Part shown: piece by piece, positions 1 to 5,680 of the stretch
Numbering within the stretch: the first letter of the stretch is position 1
Layout: the number at the start of each line of letters is the position of its first letter
NCBI GenBank assembly: GCA_017554835.1
Contig: JAFZHO010000086.1
Coordinates: 1 to 6,984, forward strand
DNA: 6,984 nucleotides
Reading direction: 5' to 3'
DNA from: Clostridia bacterium
GTDB lineage: Bacteria; Bacillota; Clostridia; Oscillospirales; RGIG7773
Made by a program: the position numbers and the translations under genes
Notes under the pieces: generated by a model
What the model was told of the DNA's origin: nothing
Database searches by the model: none
What the model saw: the letters and a program-made list of their open reading frames with translations, nothing else

Positions 1-11
1 AAAAAAAGTAC

Positions 12-40
12 TTGATTTTTTGAAAAAGTTATGATAGAAT
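12..40 (+). promoter_or_regulatory. Sigma-A-type promoter for rplS
   Basis: The -35 box TTGATT (12-17) and the -10 box TAGAAT (35-40) are separated by 17 bases. A TG one base before the -10 (32-33) makes it an extended -10. Transcription should start near 46-48, giving a leader of about 70 nt before the L19 start codon. The spacing and position fit well, but the region is AT-rich and the boxes were found by eye. Confidence 0.7.
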
Positions 41-46
41 ATTTCG

Positions 47-117
47 GTATTAATTATGGATAGTCCTCTGCCACTTCTGCTCGGTATGAATATCTGAAAA
101 ACAAGGAGGAAAAAACT
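47..117 (+). promoter_or_regulatory. 5' leader of rplS, possible L19 autoregulatory leader
   Basis: About 70 nt lie between the predicted transcription start and the L19 start codon, ending in a strong AGGAGGA site (104-110) placed 7 nt before the ATG. The middle (about 63-84) is C/T-rich and less AT-biased than the surroundings. A weak outer stem is possible: GATA 59-62 with TATC 91-94, extendable by two G-U pairs. A small inner stem, CC 65-66 with GG 83-84, is also possible. It is established that rplS in low-GC Gram-positives often has an L19 leader that allows feedback by the protein. The position and length agree with this, but I could not confirm the family's consensus structure from memory, so the assignment is inference. 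Confidence 0.35.
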
Positions 118-462
118 ATGAACGAAATTATCAAAGCCTTGACTTCAGAGCAGCTAAAAACTGATTTACCCGATTTCAAAATCGGTGATACCGTTTGCGT
201 ATCAATCAAAGTAAAAGAAGGCTCAAGAGAAAGAATTCAGAAATTCGAGGGAATCGTTATCGCTATGAAAAATGGCGGAATTTCAAAAACTTTCACTGTT
301 AGAAGATTATCTTACGGTGTAGGTGTTGAAAAGATTTTCCCTGTAAACTCACCTAACGTTGATAAGATTGAAATTATCAGAAGAGGTAAAGTTAGAAGAG
401 CTAAGCTTTATTACCTTCGCGATAGAGTTGGTAAAGCAGCAAAAGTTAAAGAAAAAGTTTAA
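118..462 (+). CDS. rplS: 50S ribosomal protein L19
   Basis: L19 (bL19) sits at the 30S-50S interface of the ribosome and helps form an intersubunit bridge. The 114-residue product has the usual family length and its conserved blocks in order: RIQKFEGIVI (39-48), TFTVRRLSYGVGVEKIFP (about 58-75), SPNVDKIEIIRRGKVRRAKLYYLR (about 78-101), then a basic tail. The ATG lies 7 nt after an AGGAGGA site, so the start is secure. The gene has its own promoter upstream and a strong terminator immediately after, so it looks monocistronic here. In many bacteria rplS follows rpsP-rimM-trmD; those genes would lie outside the left edge and cannot be checked. The call is firm. Confidence 0.98.
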   Translation: MNEIIKALTSEQLKTDLPDFKIGDTVCVSIKVKEGSRERIQKFEGIVIAMKNGGISKTFTVRRLSYGVGVEKIFPVNSPNVDKIEIIRRGKVRRAKLYYLRDRVGKAAKVKEKV

Positions 463-469
463 TTCTTAT

Positions 470-504
470 ATTCCATTCCGAATTTTCGGAATGGAATTTT
501 TCTT
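470..504 (+). terminator. Intrinsic terminator of rplS
   Basis: A perfect inverted repeat starts 8 bases after the L19 stop. ATTCCATTCCG (470-480) pairs with CGGAATGGAAT (487-497), 11 base pairs around a short A/T loop. A T-rich run, TTTTCTT (498-504), follows. This is a classic Rho-independent terminator and separates rplS from the lepB operon. Confidence 0.93.
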
Positions 505-522
505 TATTAACGGTTAAAAAAC

Positions 523-551
523 TTTACATTTTGCGTATAAAATATTATAAT
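523..551 (+). promoter_or_regulatory. Near-consensus promoter of the lepB-thrC operon
   Basis: TTTACA (523-528), a 17-base spacer and a perfect TATAAT (546-551) form a nearly ideal sigma-A promoter directly after the rplS terminator. The predicted start is near 557-559, giving a leader of about 36 nt. It also decides the lepB start: an in-frame TTG at 531 lies inside the promoter and so upstream of the transcript. Confidence 0.85.
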
Positions 552-593
552 AATATATTATGGAATTATTATGGCATAAAAGGAGTGATTCCT

Positions 594-1220
594 ATGTTTG
601 AAGAAGAAATAACAGCAAAAAACACCGAAAATATAGACCCATACCAAGAAGACGTTTCAAAAAGAAAAGGAATCGTTAAAGAATCCTTTGAACTTATGGA
701 CGTATTTGTTCAGAGCGTAATAGTTTTGATACTTTTGTTTACCTTTGTTTTCAGAATAGTGGGTGTTGTGGGAGATTCTATGCTTCCCGGCCTTATCGGA
801 ACGAATGAGGATAGAGGCACCGTAGGAGATAGACTAATTGTTTCTCAGTTATTTTATACGCCAAAGCAGGGGGATGTGGTTATCGTTACTCAGCCAATAG
901 CGGGAAGAAACGAACCTATCATCAAGAGAATAATTGCAGTAGAGGGCCAGACCATTGATATTGATGAGCAAAAGAGAGTCGTTCTCGTTGATGGAAAAGA
1001 AATAGAAGAAACCTATCTCGAAAACTACGGAATCACTGAGAAAAAAGATTTGGAACTTCCCGTTACTTTGAAAGAAGGCGAAGTTTTCGTTATGGGAGAT
1101 AATAGAGGAAATTCTCTTGACTCCCGATTCAAAGCACTTGGAATTGTTGATGAAAGATATATAATGGGAAAAGCAGTATTTCGTATTTTTCCATTTGACA
1201 GAATCGGATTGGTGAAATAA
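594..1220 (+). CDS. lepB: Signal peptidase I (type I leader peptidase)
   Basis: This membrane serine protease cleaves signal peptides from secreted proteins on the outer face of the membrane. The 208-residue product has an acidic cytoplasmic N-terminus (1-36), one membrane helix (about 37-58, VFVQSVIVLILLFTFVF), then the catalytic Ser62 in GDSM (60-63). The general base is Lys111 in IIKRIIAVEGQ, and the conserved block GDNRGNSLDSR covers 168-178. The ATG at 594 was chosen because AAAAGGAG ends 8 nt before it. A longer frame from TTG 531 would begin inside the promoter. One oddity is a longer loop after the active serine: about ten residues (IGTNEDRGTV) separate SMLPGL from GDR, where most relatives have only a few, and Gly replaces the usual Thr of the SMxPT motif. 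The stop overlaps the next ATG by one base. This is a Gram-positive SipS-like single-helix enzyme. Confidence 0.96.
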   Translation: MFEEEITAKNTENIDPYQEDVSKRKGIVKESFELMDVFVQSVIVLILLFTFVFRIVGVVGDSMLPGLIGTNEDRGTVGDRLIVSQLFYTPKQGDVVIVTQPIAGRNEPIIKRIIAVEGQTIDIDEQKRVVLVDGKEIEETYLENYGITEKKDLELPVTLKEGEVFVMGDNRGNSLDSRFKALGIVDERYIMGKAVFRIFPFDRIGLVK

Positions 1221-2098
1221 TGGAAGAAAAAATGACTTTGCAATGGTATCCCGGTCATATGGCGAAAACAAGACGCCTTATGAAAGAGAGTCTTAAGCAC
1301 TGCGATATTATTGTTGAACTTATTGATGCAAGAATTCCTTATTCAAGCAGAAACCCCGATATTGATAATATAATCGAAAATAAGCCTCGTATGGTGCTTA
1401 TAAATAAAAGTGATATATCAGACCCTTCTATAAATGATAAATGGCTTAATTACTATAAAAATAAAGGTATAGCATGCCTTCTTATAGACTGCATGAGTGG
1501 AAGAGGAATTGATAAATTCTATTCCATGGCAAAGGGAATTCTCAAAGATAAAATTGATAGAGAATCCCAAAAAGGAATGGAAAAAGCAATTAAAGCCATG
1601 ATAGTCGGAATCCCAAACGTGGGAAAATCCTCCTTTATAAATCGTATCGCAGGGGGCAAAAAAGCAAAGGTTGAGGACCGCCCCGGAGTTACGAGAGGAA
1701 AGCAGTGGATAAGAACTTCTCACGGGCTTGAACTTCTTGATATGCCGGGAATTTTATGGCCAAAATTCGAGGATAAGGACGTTGGACTTCGCCTTGGATT
1801 TACAGGGGCGATTAAAGACGATATAATCGACGTGGAATCTTTAAGCTGTTATTTGCTTGAAAGATTAACGGTTAATTATAAAAAACTTATATGCGAAAGA
1901 TATAAAATCGAGGATTATGATGATTCTCTTCAGGGCTATGAGATTTTGGAACTTATATGCAAAAAAAGAGGATTTCTCATAAGCCGTGGAGAAGTGGATT
2001 ATCTTCGTGGAGCGAATATGGTTCTTGATGAATTTCGTGGTTGCAAAATCGGTAAAATCAGTCTTGAATCCCCTGAGGATATAAGAGAGGGAATATAA
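1220..2098 (+). CDS. rbgA: Ribosome biogenesis GTPase RbgA (YlqF)
   Basis: RbgA is a circularly permuted GTPase that acts late in 50S subunit assembly, with L16 incorporation as the known link in Bacillus. The 292-residue product shows the permuted motif order: the N-terminal WYPGHMAK (9-16), G4 NKSD (62-65), then G1 GIPNVGKSS (130-138), the G2 region PGVTRG (about 155-160) and G3 DMPG (174-177). The segment from about 205 to the end matches the family's C-terminal RNA-binding helical domain. Its ATG overlaps the lepB stop (TAATG), suggesting translational coupling. The Shine-Dalgarno here is weak (GGTGA, 4 nt before the ATG). An alternative ATG at 1232 (Met5) follows GGAAG and would begin MTLQWYPGH, closer to the typical family start, so the first four residues are uncertain. 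Confidence 0.95.
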   Translation: MEEKMTLQWYPGHMAKTRRLMKESLKHCDIIVELIDARIPYSSRNPDIDNIIENKPRMVLINKSDISDPSINDKWLNYYKNKGIACLLIDCMSGRGIDKFYSMAKGILKDKIDRESQKGMEKAIKAMIVGIPNVGKSSFINRIAGGKKAKVEDRPGVTRGKQWIRTSHGLELLDMPGILWPKFEDKDVGLRLGFTGAIKDDIIDVESLSCYLLERLTVNYKKLICERYKIEDYDDSLQGYEILELICKKRGFLISRGEVDYLRGANMVLDEFRGCKIGKISLESPEDIREGI

Positions 2099-2700
2099 TG
2101 GATTGGCATTTTTATGAAAATCAGCTTCGAGAAAAAGGATATAAATTGATTTGCGGCGTTGACGAAGCGGGCAGAGGACCTCTTGCGGGAGACGTATATG
2201 CCGCGGCTTGTATTTTGCCCGAAAATATAGAGATTGATGGGCTTAACGATTCTAAAAAATTAACTGAGAAAAAAAGAGAGCTTTTATATCCTATAATAAA
2301 AGAAAAAGCCATTTGCTACTGCGTTGCAACGGCTTCCGTTGAAGAAATTGATGAATATAATATTTTAAACGCCACCTTTCTTGCAATGAGAAGAGCGGTT
2401 GAAGGGCTATCTTTAAAAGCAGATTTTGCTCTTATAGATGGTAATAGAATCAAAGATATGCCACTTCCCTGCGAAACCGTTATCGGCGGGGATGGAAAAA
2501 GCGCATCTATTGCGGCGGCTTCTATACTTGCAAAGGTGGAAAGAGATCATTATATGGAGGAACTTTCTGAAAAATATCCTCAGTATCAATTTGAAAAGCA
2601 TAAAGGATACGGAACAAAACTTCACTACGAAATGCTTGATAAATACGGCGTTTCGGATATACATAGAAAATCTTTTTTAAAAAAGTATTTGGGAAAATAA
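2098..2700 (+). CDS. rnhB: Ribonuclease HII
   Basis: RNase HII cuts RNA in RNA-DNA hybrids and starts removal of single ribonucleotides misincorporated in DNA. The 200-residue product carries the signature CGVDEAGRGPLAGDV (19-33) with metal ligands Asp22 and Glu23. LIDGN follows with Asp114, then GGDGKSASIAAASILAKVERD (130-150) with Asp150 as the last acidic ligand. It is a compact version that starts about 20 residues before the catalytic Asp, without the N-terminal extension seen in the longer Bacillus-type RnhB. The ATG overlaps the rbgA stop by one base and has a GAGAGGG site 6 nt upstream. The rbgA-rnhB-yraN order is widely kept in Clostridia and supports the call. All catalytic residues are present. 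Confidence 0.97.
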   Translation: MDWHFYENQLREKGYKLICGVDEAGRGPLAGDVYAAACILPENIEIDGLNDSKKLTEKKRELLYPIIKEKAICYCVATASVEEIDEYNILNATFLAMRRAVEGLSLKADFALIDGNRIKDMPLPCETVIGGDGKSASIAAASILAKVERDHYMEELSEKYPQYQFEKHKGYGTKLHYEMLDKYGVSDIHRKSFLKKYLGK

Positions 2701-2701
2701 T

Positions 2702-3061
2702 ATGCTTAAAAGAAAAATAGGAGATATGGGTGAGGAACTTGCCTGCAAATATCTCAAAAAGAAAAAATATAAAATTATAGACAGAAACTTTCAGACCCGA
2801 TACGGTGAAATAGATATAATCGCTTTAAAAAAAGACGTTATATGTTTCGTTGAAGTGAAAACGAGAAATAACGATGATTTTCAAAAAGCGTATGAAAGCG
2901 TAACATCAAAGAAAATGGAAAGAATTAAAACCACTGCTTTTCAGTATCTGCAAAAAAATCACGGGGATAAGCAACTGAGATTTGATATAATTGAGGTTTA
3001 TACCAATAGAGAAAACAAAAACAAAATAGAGATAAATCATTACGAAAATGCATTTATATAA
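2702..3061 (+). CDS. yraN: YraN family (UPF0102) nuclease-fold protein
   Basis: This family has a restriction-endonuclease-like fold, but its cellular role is not established. Neighbourhood with rnhB in many genomes suggests a nucleic-acid function. The 119-residue product, of usual family length, has the N-terminal helix block GDMGEELACKYLKKK (7-21), then RNFQTRYGEIDIIA (28-41) and FVEVKTR (49-55). Glu12, Asp38, Glu51 and Lys53 form the PD-(D/E)XK-like acidic/lysine set, so the active site looks intact. The ATG lies one base after the rnhB stop with only a weak GGGA site, so translation probably depends on coupling. The C-terminal FDIIEVY (about 94-100) is also family-typical. Family identity is sure; a nuclease role here is inference. 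Confidence 0.93.
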   Translation: MLKRKIGDMGEELACKYLKKKKYKIIDRNFQTRYGEIDIIALKKDVICFVEVKTRNNDDFQKAYESVTSKKMERIKTTAFQYLQKNHGDKQLRFDIIEVYTNRENKNKIEINHYENAFI

Positions 3062-3073
3062 GGAGATAGAAAA

Positions 3074-4564
3074 ATGAACTATATAAGCACGAGAAATAAA
3101 AATATAAAGGTTCCGTCAGCCCTTGCAATCAAGCAGGGTATTTCCGAAGAGGGAGGACTTTTTGTTCCTGATAGTATTCCTTCTTTTTCTGTTGAAGAAA
3201 TTTCTTCAATGGTAAAAATGAATTATAGAGAAAGAGCGTTTTTTGTTCTTTCAAAATATCTTACTGATTTTTCTGAGAAGGAACTTCGTTATTGCACCGA
3301 TAATGCTTATACAAACGAAAAATTCCGCAGCGAAAAAATCGCGCCCGTTGTTGAACTTGAAAAGGGATTTAATATTCTTGAACTATGGCACGGACCTACC
3401 TGCGCCTTTAAGGATATGGCACTTCAGATTCTGCCCTTCTTTTTAACAACCTCAATAAAATTAACAAACGAGGATAAAACCGTTTGTATCCTTGTTGCAA
3501 CCTCGGGAGATACGGGAAAAGCCGCTTTGGAAGGATTTTCTGACGTTGAGGGAACAAATATTTTAGTTTTCTATCCTGAACTTGGAGTATCAAATATGCA
3601 GAAACTTCAGATGAAAACCCAGGAAGGAAATAACGTTGGCGTTTGCGCTATCAAGGGTAATTTTGATGACGCTCAAAGTGGAGTTAAAAAGATATTTACC
3701 GATGAAAATATTAAAAACGAACTTGAAAAACGTGGATATATGTTCTCAAGCGCAAACTCAATTAACTTTGGCCGTTTATGTCCTCAGATAGTATATTATT
3801 TCAGTGCTTACTGCGATTTGCTTGAAGAAGGAAAAATCAATCCCGGTGAAAAAATAAACGTAGTAGTTCCAACGGGTAATTTCGGCAATATTCTTGCTGC
3901 TTATTATGCAAAACTTGCAGGACTTCCTATTGATAAACTTATCTGCGCTTCAAATAAAAATAAGGTTTTAACCGATTTTATAAACACCGGCGTTTATAAT
4001 AAAAACAGAGAGTTTTTCGCAACTTCTTCTCCTTCTATGGATATTCTGATTTCTTCAAACCTTGAAAGACTTCTTTTCGCTCTATATGAAAACGACGATA
4101 AGGAAATCGCATCTTTGATGAAAAAACTTTCCGAAGAGGGAGAATATAAAGTGTCTTCAGAAGTTCTTGAGAAATTGCAGCAGAATTTCTATGGCGGATA
4201 CTGCGACGAAGAAGCAACCTTGGAAACAATTAAATATATCTTTGATAAATACGGTTATACCTGCGATACTCATACTGCAGTTGCCGTTAAGGTATATCTT
4301 GATTATAAAGAGAAAACAAATGATGAAACTGTCAGCGTAATTGCATCAACTGCATCTCCGTATAAATTCCCTGATAACGTTTTAAAAGCAGTGGCAGGGG
4401 AGAATAAGGAAACTGATGATTTTAAACTTCTTGAGAAATTATCCGAAGAAACAAAAACAGAAATTCCAAACCCCATCAAAGAACTAAAAAATAAAAAAGT
4501 TCGTTTTGATAAAGTTATTGAAAAATCGGATATGGAAGAGGCAGTTTTAGACCTATTGAAATAA
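3074..4564 (+). CDS. thrC: Threonine synthase
   Basis: This PLP enzyme converts O-phospho-L-homoserine to L-threonine and phosphate, the last step of threonine synthesis in the cytoplasm. The 496-residue length fits the long (E. coli/fungal-like) class. The N-terminus YISTRN and GISEEGGLFVP (22-32) are typical of that class. LWHGPTCAFKDMA contains Lys113, the expected PLP Schiff-base lysine. ATSGDTGKAA (142-151) is the substrate-phosphate region, and PTGNFGN (266-272) is the glycine-rich loop that holds the PLP phosphate. An AAGGAGA site overlapping the yraN stop lies 7 nt before the ATG, so translation can start independently. It is the last gene of the operon and is followed by a terminator. 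No other threonine genes (hom, thrB) are nearby. No leader peptide or riboswitch fits in the 12-nt gap before it. Confidence 0.96.
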   Translation: MNYISTRNKNIKVPSALAIKQGISEEGGLFVPDSIPSFSVEEISSMVKMNYRERAFFVLSKYLTDFSEKELRYCTDNAYTNEKFRSEKIAPVVELEKGFNILELWHGPTCAFKDMALQILPFFLTTSIKLTNEDKTVCILVATSGDTGKAALEGFSDVEGTNILVFYPELGVSNMQKLQMKTQEGNNVGVCAIKGNFDDAQSGVKKIFTDENIKNELEKRGYMFSSANSINFGRLCPQIVYYFSAYCDLLEEGKINPGEKINVVVPTGNFGNILAAYYAKLAGLPIDKLICASNKNKVLTDFINTGVYNKNREFFATSSPSMDILISSNLERLLFALYENDDKEIASLMKKLSEEGEYKVSSEVLEKLQQNFYGGYCDEEATLETIKYIFDKYGYTCDTHTAVAVKVYLDYKEKTNDETVSVIASTASPYKFPDNVLKAVAGENKETDDFKLLEKLSEETKTEIPNPIKELKNKKVRFDKVIEKSDMEEAVLDLLK

Positions 4565-4568
4565 TAAA

Positions 4569-4609
4569 AAAGCCGATGAGACTATCATCGGCTTTGGGTT
4601 TTATTTCTT
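4569..4609. terminator. Bidirectional intrinsic terminator after thrC
   Basis: AAAGCCGATGA (4569-4579) and TCATCGGCTTT (4585-4595) form a perfect 11-bp stem with a GACTA loop, starting 5 bases after the thrC stop. On the + strand it is followed by GGGTTTTATTTCTT, a moderate T-run. On the - strand the stem is followed directly by TTTTTTATTATT-like sequence, a stronger T-run. It can therefore end thrC transcription and also a leftward transcript of the small - strand gene at 4601-4786. Confidence 0.9.
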
Positions 4610-4786
4610 GTCACTTCTGACGCTGTCGCAGGTGGTATTTGTTCCTGAATTTATTTCATCGTTTCCCTGCCAGGCGGCGCCGCAGTTATAATTTGAAGAA
4701 TTTTCAGGATTTATATTTTTGATATTATGGGATACGTAAGTTATATTTCCTGCGTTTTTTAGATTGGCTCTGACTTTCTTTTTCAT
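4601..4786 (-). CDS. Small Asn-rich protein of unknown function
   Basis: I do not recognise this 61-residue product. It begins MKKKVRANLKNAG, is rich in Asn (12 of 61), has no membrane segment or signal peptide, and holds two cysteines, Cys35 in NCGAAWQG and Cys53 in TTCDS. Both ends are basic (MKKK, RSDKK). Evidence that it is real: AAGGAG lies 7 nt before the ATG, and the TAA stop is a few bases before a hairpin with a strong T-run on this strand. It also fills a 260-base gap between two + strand genes, and its codons resemble its neighbours'. Evidence against: no clear - strand promoter is visible, and a plausible + strand promoter lies inside it. The Cys-containing C-terminal half could suggest a disulfide or a modified peptide, but no modification or export genes are adjacent. 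A conserved small protein is my best reading. Confidence 0.6.
   Translation of the reverse strand: MKKKVRANLKNAGNITYVSHNIKNINPENSSNYNCGAAWQGNDEINSGTNTTCDSVRSDKK
4719..4747 (+). promoter_or_regulatory. Candidate promoter for the metallophosphoesterase gene
   Basis: TTGATA (4719-4724), 17 bases, then TATATT (4742-4747): each box differs from consensus at one position. The predicted start is near 4754, giving a leader of about 70 nt before the ATG at 4826. A promoter is expected somewhere here because the thrC terminator lies upstream. It sits within the reading frame of the opposite-strand small gene. AT-rich sequence makes chance matches fairly common. Confidence 0.45.
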
Positions 4787-4793
4787 ACTTTTA

Positions 4794-4799
4794 CTCCTT
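4794..4799 (-). promoter_or_regulatory. Ribosome binding site of the small - strand gene
   Basis: Read leftward, AAGGAG lies 7 nt before the ATG at 4786. This is an ideal Shine-Dalgarno match and spacing, and the main reason to treat the small frame as translated. It sits between the divergent starts of the small gene and the + strand phosphoesterase, whose ATGs are only 39 bases apart. Confidence 0.6.
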
Positions 4800-4825
4800 A
4801 ATTCTGATTCAAAGAAGGTGAAACT

Positions 4826-5527
4826 ATGTCTTTATATTGCATTGGAGATTTGCATCTATCATTATCTTGTGATAAACCTATGGATATATTCTCAGGTTGG
4901 GATAATTACGTTGAAAAACTTGAAAAAAATCTTAATATTTTAGAGGAAGAGGATACCCTTGTTATTTTAGGGGATTTTTCCTGGGCAATGGATTTGAAAA
5001 ATGCAATGAAAGATTTTGAGTTTCTGAATAAATTTAAGGGAAAAAAATATTTCATTAAAGGAAATCACGATTTCTGGTGGACCACTAAAAACAAAATGAA
5101 AACTTTTTTCGAAGAAAACGGGTTTGTCGGAATGGATATAATTCAGAATAATGCCGTAATTTGTGAGGATAAAATAATCTGCGCAACAAGAGGTTGGTAT
5201 CTTGATGAGCAAAAGGGAACGGAAAATGATAAAAAAATTCTGGACCGTGAGGTTCTTCGCCTTAGAATGACCTTGGACGAAGGAAAAAAACTCCAGGAGG
5301 AAAACCCTGAAAAAGAAATTTTACTAATGCTTCATTATCCGCCTGTTTACGGAGATTATAAATGCGAAAAAATCCTTGACGTTTTAAAAGAATATCAGGT
5401 CAAAAAGGTTTTTTTCGGCCATATTCACGGGAAAAATTCAAGGGGCGGATATAAAAAATATTACGATGGAATCGACTATTTTATGGTCTCTGCTGATATG
5501 ATTGATTTCGAGCCGATGAAAATTTAG
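4826..5527 (+). CDS. Calcineurin-like metallophosphoesterase
   Basis: This is a predicted cytoplasmic phosphohydrolase of the dinuclear-metal calcineurin-like superfamily. The substrate cannot be read from the sequence. The 233-residue product carries all five superfamily motifs: IGDLH (6-10; Asp8, His10), LGDFSW (48-53; Asp50), GNHD (79-82; Asn80, His81), LHYPP (169-173; His170) and GHIH (198-201; His199, His201). The metal site looks complete. No signal peptide or membrane segment is present. AAGGTG lies about 5 nt before the ATG. The frame ends in tandem TAG TAA stops. It resembles the group of short clostridial phosphohydrolases placed in COG1768 (from memory). It precedes tig, but a tig promoter in the 153-base gap suggests the two need not be cotranscribed. 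Confidence 0.88.
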   Translation: MSLYCIGDLHLSLSCDKPMDIFSGWDNYVEKLEKNLNILEEEDTLVILGDFSWAMDLKNAMKDFEFLNKFKGKKYFIKGNHDFWWTTKNKMKTFFEENGFVGMDIIQNNAVICEDKIICATRGWYLDEQKGTENDKKILDREVLRLRMTLDEGKKLQEENPEKEILLMLHYPPVYGDYKCEKILDVLKEYQVKKVFFGHIHGKNSRGGYKKYYDGIDYFMVSADMIDFEPMKI

Positions 5528-5580
5528 TAAAAAGGTTGATTTTATACCATATTATTCATAAATATTTGACAAAAAATGCA

Positions 5581-5609
5581 TAGCAAATTAGAAAAATATA
5601 TGCTATAAT
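5581..5609 (+). promoter_or_regulatory. Extended -10 promoter of tig
   Basis: A perfect TGCTATAAT (TG at 5601-5602, TATAAT at 5604-5609) forms an extended -10. The hexamer 17 bases upstream is TAGCAA (5581-5586), a poor -35, as is usual when the -10 is extended. A second TATAAT overlaps at 5609-5614. A perfect TTGACA (5566-5571) lies too far upstream (32 bases) for this -10. With 17-base spacing it faces TAGAAA (5589-5594), so a second, weaker start is possible. Confidence 0.7.
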
Positions 5610-5613
5610 ATAA

Positions 5614-5635
5614 TTTGCGGCAAAGTGTCCGCAAA
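5614..5635 (+). repeat. Inverted repeat at the tig transcription start
   Basis: TTTGCGG (5614-5620) and CCGCAAA (5629-5635) are a perfect 7-bp inverted repeat around an 8-base centre, CAAAGTGT. It begins 4 bases after the TATAAT, so the predicted transcript starts within its left arm. There is no T-run, so it is not a terminator. It could be an operator for a dimeric regulator or a 5'-end hairpin that stabilises the mRNA. It does not match the CIRCE heat-shock element. Confidence 0.6.
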
Positions 5636-5680
5636 ACAATTACGTTTAAAATTATTTTTAAAATATAGGAGGAAGGACTT

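Noticed and set aside
56..97. A 13-codon frame (MDSPLPLLLGMNI) in the rplS leader, possible leader peptide
   Set aside because: No Shine-Dalgarno precedes its ATG, and it shows no run of regulatory codons. Chance is likely in a 70-nt leader.
562..592. GGAAT/ATTCC stem enclosing the lepB Shine-Dalgarno, possible translational switch
   Set aside because: Five A/T-rich pairs around a 21-base loop is too weak, and such matches are common by chance here.
2983..2991. Extended -10 match TGATATAAT inside the end of yraN, possible internal thrC promoter
   Set aside because: There is no -35, and GATATAAT recurs in coding sequence of this window (near 1819, 2815 and 5134) as Asp-Ile-Ile codons, so it is probably codon-driven.
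4674..4683. Perfect 10-bp GC palindrome GCGGCGCCGC
   Set aside because: It is conspicuous in AT-rich DNA, but it has no loop or T-run and is explained by the Cys-Gly-Ala-Ala codons of the small - strand gene.
5566..5571. Perfect TTGACA as the -35 of tig
   Set aside because: It is 32 bases from the best TATAAT. At proper spacing it meets only TAGAAA, so it is noted as a possible secondary start and not as the main promoter.
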